Assembly (NCBI GenBank): GCA_963930655.1
Contig: OZ005619.1
Location: forward strand, 17,631,752-17,695,751
DNA from: Myrica gale
Lineage: Eukaryota; Streptophyta; Magnoliopsida; Fagales; Myricaceae
Direction of reading: 5' to 3'
DNA length: 64,000 nt
Positions 57,447 through 64,000 of the stretch are shown piece after piece (positions within the stretch are counted from its first letter, which is position 1; each line of letters starts with the position of its first letter). A program made the translations under genes and the position numbers. The notes beneath the pieces are model-generated. The model saw only the letters and a program-made list of their open reading frames with translations. It was not told where the DNA came from and did not search any database.

Positions 57447-58390
57447 TGCCTGGTTGAAGACTATTAGTACAGGTGCATGAGTGTACTTGAAGAACACAAA
57501 TATGCCTTATTGTTCTGTTCAAGCATATTTACGTAGAAGTAGTACTAATTTGTGCCAATTAGTTGAGTCGTATAATTTGACCTTTTTGAAGACATATTTC
57601 ATGATACTTTGCCAAAGATGCCTAATATATAATGTATATATAAGGGTCCTTAATTCTAGCTATAAACTCATGTACACATAGAAAGGTTTTAGGCGTCTAA
57701 AACCTTGAACCAGGACACTTAATTATATTCCTCTGCAGGCCTGATATGGGGCTGTGTTATGATAATGGAAAAAGATTGAAGGAGTTTTGAGTTTTTGAAC
57801 CAATTCCTTCTATTGTAGTGGTATTAATTTGAATCAGATGCATGCACTAGTACTGTTGTTGGACCTGTACATGCAAAATGCCTTTGAGGTCTTTTGTTTG
57901 AACAAGTCATTTGAAAAAGAATAGTTTCTGAGATTCATTTCAGCAGTAGTACTAGCTAGTGGTTCATGCGATATTTGTTTAAGAATAAGATTAATTAAGC
58001 TGTCTATACATTATAACTTATAGCATCTATATGCTAGCTCCATCGCCATTCAAATGCATACGGGCACAAAAATATGAATCCGATCATTCTGATCAATGAC
58101 AGAACGTGGGCCTAACAAGCAAGTCCCATACGAGCATCCAATGCTTCGGTTTTCTCCGATTTGTCTGGCAAGATGGTGGGGCAGCCGTATATATTTTTCT
58201 ATTTGACAAAAATGATCTAATCGTACCTATCCATATTCATGGGCTTTGTCGCAAGAAATACAGACCAGATTGAGGGCCCAAATCGTCATAAAGAACGAGC
58301 CGGTAAGTCGACGATTCCCGGGGCCCCGGGGGTCCCAAACTCCCAATCCTATATATGTAACATCAAAGACTTGTCTTCCCACGAAAAGAC

Positions 58391-58421
<31 letters not shown>

Positions 58422-58919
58422 TAAGTCTGCGCTTGAAAAAAACAAAAAACAAGTATGCATAGACATGAAAATTTGAAATGTTGATATTTCAATATCCTTG
58501 GACACTGGCGTCACATGTCTAACATCAATATAAGAAAGATTTTTCCTTTCCCATTGAGAACGCTAGTTAGCCACCTATACCCGTTTCATCTAGAAATGGT
58601 ATATATTTATATGTATGATGATTTAAATGTTGATTGAACTCCAATCATTTGTTAAATTGTCAAACCTTTTTTTCTAACCTAAATTTTCAAACCTTTAAAC
58701 CTACGTACACCAGCTCGTTTTCTTTTTCTTTTTTCTTTTTGTTTAAATGGTCAAATAATCTGGATATCTCTTATCGGATTCATATTTATGTTTATTAGCT
58801 AGTCCATACGATAAATTAAGCGTATCTTTCTTACTGTATTCTCCAATGGTTTTTGAAACTATGGGCTCGGCCCAATTCAAAGATTAGCTTACCCAAAACT
58901 TTTGCTCGGAGACTTCTAT
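57447..58919. other. Intergenic, no gene seen
   Basis: AT-rich. 58240-58370 is less AT-rich and followed by a run of about 25 A at 58390-58414, which might be the tail of a retroposed sequence, but no parent was recognised. Confidence 0.4.
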
Positions 58920-59115
58920 GGTGGGTTTGTGTGGTAAAATTTTTGGTATTGGGTTTAGTGTTGGTATTGTATTTAGTGAAAAAGTGAAGAGAGGTAATAT
59001 TTTATAGTTTTTGTAATATTTTATATTTTTTGATGGAAGAGAGAGATATTATATTGAAGTATTTTATTAGGAGAGAGATAAAATTTTGGGTAAAATTTTA
59101 GTGACAAACGCAGCC
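58920..59115 (+). mobile_element. PIF/Harbinger-like MITE (family C), 196 bp
   Basis: Ends 'ggtgggtttgtg' and 'gacaaacgcagcc', flanked by TAT on both sides (58917-58919, 59116-59118). Body collinear with 31524-31721. Confidence 0.8.
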
Positions 59116-60871
59116 TATGTCTAGATGGGTCGAGAAGCAGCAAGCAAAGGTTTTCACATCAGCAATTTTGTTAGTACGGTGGACGGAATTACTAATTTAG
59201 AAAAGGGGATCTCTGGTCCGTAGAAAAAAAATATATAAACCAAATGGACTCATGAGTGAATTTAACCCAACCAAAGTGAGAATGGTAATATGCAACGTAT
59301 ATTCCACCATTAATGCAGAAGGGTATGTCCGTAATATCAAATCCAGTGGTAGATCGCGGAATGGAATATACAAATATTTGATTATTGAGCTTTTCACATC
59401 AACATCTGTTAGCTAAGATCCATGAGAACATCTTTTTCCAAACCTCTACGATATTATTTCTAGCTGTGATCATTATATTCATAAGAAATTTACCTCTTTT
59501 AAAGCAATCCTACTTTTCTCCAATATGTATGGTATTTATATTTTTCCTTTATTTATATGAAAAACTACGTTGCAACGGGTAATAATTCTTCCCCCCCTAG
59601 TGTTGTGGTTAATTACGAAAACAATCTCGCAGTTTGATCTTTCCTCTCTCTCTCTCTATATAAAGCATTGCTATGAGTGTTTGTTTGTACTTAAGCATAA
59701 AGCACGATGATGAGGGACATTGAGCTTTGAATTATCGTCCGTATCTTTGATCGCCAATTTCTTTTCATAGAATCAAGTATAAATTCGAAATTGGCCCAAA
59801 AAATAAAAAAGGATGATGGAGGAGTAATTTTTCATTACTACAAGAAATCTATAATCAGAAGTCTAAAAGTAGTGAGGCAAGAATCAACACATTTGATGTG
59901 GCATGTGACTCTATGTGATTGGAGGTCCGTAAAATAGTTTGTCATCGATAATTTATCGGGTAAATAAACTCACGTAAAAAATTATGATTGCTTCATGTCC
60001 AGCCATTGACTGACGGTTCTAAATGTGGAAGGGAAGGGTGATGAATTGGTCGACTAAATCCAATTGAAAGGGGACAAGGTCTGACCGCGTTGGCCTTTGA
60101 TAAAAAGTTGGATGCGACGGAAAAATTTTAAAAACAATAGGGCCTAGATTGTAAAAGTGGCTAGGACCCAACAAGTCCCGCCCCGGAAAGGAAGGAGCAA
60201 GGATATAGAAGATATAGAAAAATGATGATTAACAAACGCATCGGATAAATCCCCCTATAGGGAGGGATCTGAGTCCTGATTTATTTTATTTTGTTGCTTG
60301 TAATATGAAAGAATGAGAGTTTGAGTCTTTCAACCCGTCTCAAGCGCTAGATTAGGTTCAGCTTCCTCGAGCTCTTAGCCCAATAAATTATGTGATAGGT
60401 CGGTTAAAAATGGCTTAATCAAAGGATAAATCCCGTAATTTCTCAATAGCAACCACTAATTTCTCATTTCATCTGTCTCTTTTGATGAAAATCGATACTT
60501 TTTTTCTTCAGACGTATTTATCCATAAAAGCACCAATCTTTTTTAAACATTTTATTTTTGTTCAATTATATTTCCACATAAAGACACTAATTGAGTACGA
60601 CATTCCTATTTAGAAAAAAAAAAGAGTACGACGTTCATATATATGATTTCGAACAGCAAAAAATGCCCATCTTCGGTATTATTATTTCTGATTGATATAT
60701 TTGGTACGTTATCATTTTAAACTATTACGAATCAAGATCACTTGTAATTGACTGAATGAATTGCATGATCTAATTTAGAACTATAATAACATATTATCTA
60801 TTAAATGTTGTTGGGTACACACTACCCAATAATTAATAAAGGCCAAACATTAATGTTGTAAGTCACGTCGT
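59116..60871. other. Intergenic, no gene seen
   Basis: No splice-supported coding region was found. Short open frames near 59200-59580 are AT-rich and unrecognised. Confidence 0.4.
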
Positions 60872-61028
60872 GGTGTTTGAGTGTCAAAATTTTAGACCTA
60901 ATAAAAAAATTACAAATTAATTTATCCCCCATCAAATTATTATTTTTTATTATAATATTCATTCAAATATTATTTTTCTTCACTTTTTTATCCACTTCCA
61001 TATCTTAAAATTTTAACACTTAAACACC
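60872..61028 (-). mobile_element. MITE related to family C, reverse orientation
   Basis: Ends 'ggtgtttgagtgtcaaaat' and 'cacttaaacacc' are inverted repeats. The interior 'cttcacttttttatccact' is the complement of family C's 'gtgaaaaagtgaagag' phrase. Confidence 0.6.
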
Positions 61029-61115
61029 ATTTTAAATATGATAGTGGTGAAATTTTATCGCAATTATTTTTTATTTTTAGAGTTATGGATGAAAATTTAG
61101 AACTCGAATCTCCCA

Positions 61116-61290
61116 TGTTTGTTAGCTAAAATATTTGGGAATATTCTCAAAATTTTGGGAATCTTTACTTTATTGAGATTTATTGGGGTTTGTGAAAAGT
61201 GAAGTGTGTAGGTGTAAAAGTTAAAAATTTTGATGTTTGTTTGGTTTGTTCGATTTGTTGAGACCCCAAATATTTGGGGTCTCAAACATA
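61116..61290 (+). mobile_element. MITE of the 37148 family
   Basis: Collinear with 37148-37325: 'gggaatattctcaaaatttt', 'ttactttattgagatttatt', 'gtaaaagttaaa'. The right end has a strong 'ccccaaatatttgggg' palindrome. Confidence 0.7.
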
Positions 61291-61525
61291 ATTTCATATC
61301 CAAATTAGAAATATTTTTCTCATAGATTATCTGACAATGTGGACCATACAACACTGTCTATGCCTCTATTGATTGGACGGTCAAATTCGAACAATAAATT
61401 AGAGATTGATCTTAATCCTAAAAAATTACTCTTCACATTTTTATTTACAAAATAAGTAATTCATTTGGCTATTCCTTTTCAATTCAATTATTATTTAATA
61501 AGCCTAGAAAAAATATATTATTAAG

Positions 61526-61726
61526 GCTGTGTTTGAGAAGTAAAATTTTAGGTATAGAGGTTGATGAAAAAGTGAGGAGAGAAAATGAAAAAGTTGGTAA
61601 AAAAGTAAAAAAAATTGGTAAAAGAGTGAAAAATTGTATAAAATTTGATGAAAAAGTGAGGAGAGAGAGTGTTTTGTAATAATGATAAAATTTTAGGGGT
61701 TAAAATTTTGTTATGTAAGCAGAGCC
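61526..61726 (+). mobile_element. MITE of family C, about 201 bp
   Basis: Ends 'ggctgtgtttgagaag' and 'taagcagagcc', with TTAA on both sides. The body has 'gtaaaattttaggtatagag' and 'gatgaaaaagtgaggagag'. Because TTAA is palindromic, the exact duplication (TWA or TTAA) cannot be decided. Confidence 0.75.
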
Positions 61727-62121
61727 TTAATAAATTATGGAATTTATCATCTATGAAAACAAATTATATTATTTTCCACTATCTTTCACTTCTTGCCATC
61801 TTGAATCACAAAATTTTTTATAGGTATTTTGATAGGAAAAAAAATTAAGATCGTGAAAGATACATTGAATTGTGACCATAAATTAGATTGGGCTCTTAAA
61901 TACATTGCCTTTGTAAATTAAAAAACTAATAAGTCGATCTCAATCCAAATGATCTGGATTCAACCCAGTAACAAAGACCTATAAACTGGACACGGAAAAA
62001 TTATATGAATTTTATTTTTTACATATATAAATAAATATAGCTCTGCTTCAATGGAAAGTAAAACAAAGCCCTGAATTTTGTTTTTATTGGCAGTTGAATT
62101 TTGTGCTATGTAATAAATTTT

Positions 62122-62326
62122 AGGATTAAATACAAAATCAGTTCCTGTGTTATAGGCAAAAACCGTTTTAGTCCTTGTGATTCTATTTTCGTTTGTTATT
62201 GGTCATCCATCATGAACTGATTTTATCACCTTCTGAAATCACAGGGACTAAATTGATGCTTTTCATATCACAGGGACTAAATCAATTTTTGCGTATAACA
62301 CAGAGACCAATTTTACATTTATCCCT
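62122..62326. mobile_element. Foldback MITE family B, copy 3
   Basis: Begins 'aggattaaatacaaaatcag' and ends 'ccaattttacatttatccct', with the shared core 'ttcgtttgttattggtc'. About 205 bp, slightly shorter than the copies at 4663 and 10384. Confidence 0.85.
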
Positions 62327-62559
62327 AAATTTTATTTTAAAAATTAAAAGCATGTTGATTTTGAAATTTTTTTATTAAATTTTAATAATAGTATAAATAT
62401 TTAAATGATATTTAAATTTTATTTATATATGTATAAAAATTATTATTAATATGTCGATAAAAATAATATTAAAATATAAATTTAAAAATTAGATTTAAAT
62501 TTTAAATTTTTATGCGAAAGTTAGCAAAACTAGGCCAAACAAATACCACCCCCTCTCTC

Positions 62560-63307
62560 TCTGTCTATACGTCTCACACCTCAACAACTCTCTTTTTGCG
62601 GTTTTCACTTTTCTCCTCGGCGCTCTGTCGGAGCTAGTCCTCCCTCCTCTAGGTTCTCGTCCTTGTTCGTCTTCTTATCCATGCACTTCTTTTGTGGCGG
62701 TTTCTCTCCTCGTTAGAGTTTCTTCGCCCTTCCAAATCAGGTTTCTCTCTCTCTCTTTCTGAGATTTAGTTTGTGCCTTGTATCTGCCTTTCTACAATCT
62801 GGATCTCTTCCTTCTGGTAAGTATATGTTTGATTGAACGTTTGCTTATTCGGAGCTGGATTTCGGAGCACCGATTGGAAGGATTGATTTGTCTTTCTTTG
62901 TTTTATTATGACCTTTTTGAAGTCTGATTCGGTTGGGTTTGGAGTCTTGATCTTGTTTGGTTTCGGAGAAACCGTATGAAACAACATGAATTGCAATTTT
63001 GAGATACTGCAACAGCTCCTTCGAGCTTGTGAAGTTGTGAATGGAGATTTTCATTAGCATTTCCGTATTCCTCAGCTGCCAAAGATGACGTTAGGGTTTG
63101 TGGACTGACGAAAGGGAAATTTACTTAGACTTGAATTGTGCATCTGAAATCTTTACTGGGGTTAGTGTTGTGTGGGAATGACTCTTGTTTTGTTCGCGTA
63201 AGTATGTGAAAGTCTCATGATTTTGGTGCTAGAATGTGAGGATTTTAGATGTGGTGTTTTATTTTGCAGCTTTTGGTTTTGGGGTGAATAAGTAAGGGTG
63301 TGGCAGT
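62560..63307 (+). promoter_or_regulatory. Leader of the cullin-1 gene with a leader intron
   Basis: A CT-rich leader (62560-62816) ends at a good donor 'CTTCTG|GTAAGT' (62817). The next exon must start shortly before the ATG at 63308; a candidate acceptor is the 'ttgcag' at about 63269. The same leader sequence is duplicated at 32030-32160. Confidence 0.6.
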
Positions 63308-64000
63308 ATGACGACGAGCGAGAGGAAGACCATTGATTTAGAGCAAGGATGGGAGTTCATGCAGAAGGGGATCACAAAGCTGAAGAACATTCTAGAGGGT
63401 CTACCCGAGACGCAGTTCAGCTCTGAGGACTACATGATGCTCTACACGTATCCATTTCTCCTCGGTTTCACTAGTTGATATTTTATTCTCATGATTGTAG
63501 CTTGCCCCAAGTTTGATGAGACGGTTAAGATCCTGTTAATTTCCTTTATTTTTATGTACAGAACCATCTATAACATGTGTACACAGAAGCCTCCTCATGA
63601 TTACTCTCAACAGCTCTATGATAAGTACCGAGAATCATTTGAAGAGTACATAACTTCAACGGTGAGGAACAATTTGTTTGCATGTGTAATTTCATGTATT
63701 GTTTCTCATTATGTTTGAATTAGCTTCAATATGGACTCATATTTCGGGCGAAAACATATTGTTGTAGAGTATTGTGTTGGGGGATTTGGTTCATTATAAT
63801 GGTTATTGACAGTAAATTCTGTGAACTTGTATAGAAGTAGAGAAGATGTCTTCCTTTTTATTATTGGCAAGGCAAGAAAGAGTGACAGTTGCTTCTTATT
63901 ATGATGGGACATAGAAGAGGCTGTGTTTTGCATGTTATCTTAATTTACACATTCCTGCTTACCCGAAAAGAATAATTTCCATCTTGCTGGCCCGGAGGAA
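63308..64000 (+). CDS. CUL1: Cullin-1 (SCF scaffold), N-terminal exons only, cut by the window end
   Basis: ATG at 63308 opens [20 protein letters not shown], then [20 protein letters not shown], the start of plant CUL1. Exon 1 is 63308-63447 (splits the Thr codon in LYT|T). Exon 2 is 63562-63661 ([20 protein letters not shown], then EEYITST|V). The donor GTGAGG at 63662 opens an intron that runs past 64000. CUL1 is the scaffold of SCF ubiquitin ligases: this N-terminal region contacts SKP1-F-box modules, while the unseen C-terminus binds RBX1 and carries the neddylation site. Exon sizes (140 and 100 nt) are identical to those of the truncated copy at 32641. It is probably the functional parent, but only the first 80 codons can be seen. 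Confidence 0.93.

Noticed and set aside
58239-58476. Lys-rich open frames near 58.3 kb
   Set aside because: The lysine run is just the poly-A tract at 58390-58414 read in frame.
1-64000. tRNA, rRNA or CRISPR features
   Set aside because: I looked for tRNA T-loop words (GGTTCGAATCC type), rRNA-like stretches and regularly spaced repeats, and saw none that would hold up. A tRNAscan-SE and Infernal run would be the decisive check.

Overview
The window is nuclear DNA of a eudicot plant. Genes carry GT-AG introns, the DNA between them is AT-rich, and it is packed with plant transposons: a CACTA element, hAT elements, a Pack-MULE, PIF/Harbinger-like MITEs, foldback MITEs and solo LTRs. The species cannot be named from the sequence. 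No RNA gene, CRISPR array or prokaryotic feature was seen.

Left part (about 6-21 kb) holds three well-preserved single-copy genes. A seven-exon mitochondrial carrier of the thiamine pyrophosphate type is on the plus strand (6178-11057, 331 aa). A three-exon protein resembling the complex I assembly factor NDUFAF4 (14183-12386, 208 aa) and an ELM2/SANT-type 'arginine-glutamic acid dipeptide repeat' nuclear protein (19300-15838, 855 aa, with a non-coding first exon near 20.8 kb) are on the minus strand. All were assembled by hand from in-frame exons and splice sites.

Middle part (about 24.8-49.6 kb) is a locally duplicated, strongly rearranged block built on an NF-YB transcription factor gene. 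One NF-YB copy is intact (45328-45705, 125 aa). One is a full-length pseudogene with two stops (27700-28089). One keeps only the 3' half (47848-48075). A cullin-1 copy (32641-35729) has every splice site but stops after 275 codons, leaving only the SKP1-binding half. Two near-identical ~2 kb blocks (35784-38120 and 45880-47845) differ by transposon insertions and give natural 'empty sites'. A hAT element with transposase fragments, a Pack-MULE carrying an ABCG-transporter fragment and several MITEs sit inside the array.

Right part (about 50-64 kb) is mostly transposons. A 4172 bp CACTA element (51838-56009, 3-bp target duplication) carries a multi-exon copy of the condensin subunit CAP-H. An 847 bp hAT-type element follows. 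At the right edge the first two coding exons of an apparently intact cullin-1 gene begin (63308 onward, cut by the window end). It is probably the source of the truncated copy 30 kb upstream.

The NF-YB gene lying next to the RE-dipeptide-repeat gene recalls the Arabidopsis neighbours AT2G47810 (NF-YB5) and AT2G47820. That supports the family calls, but it is from memory and was not checked by a search.
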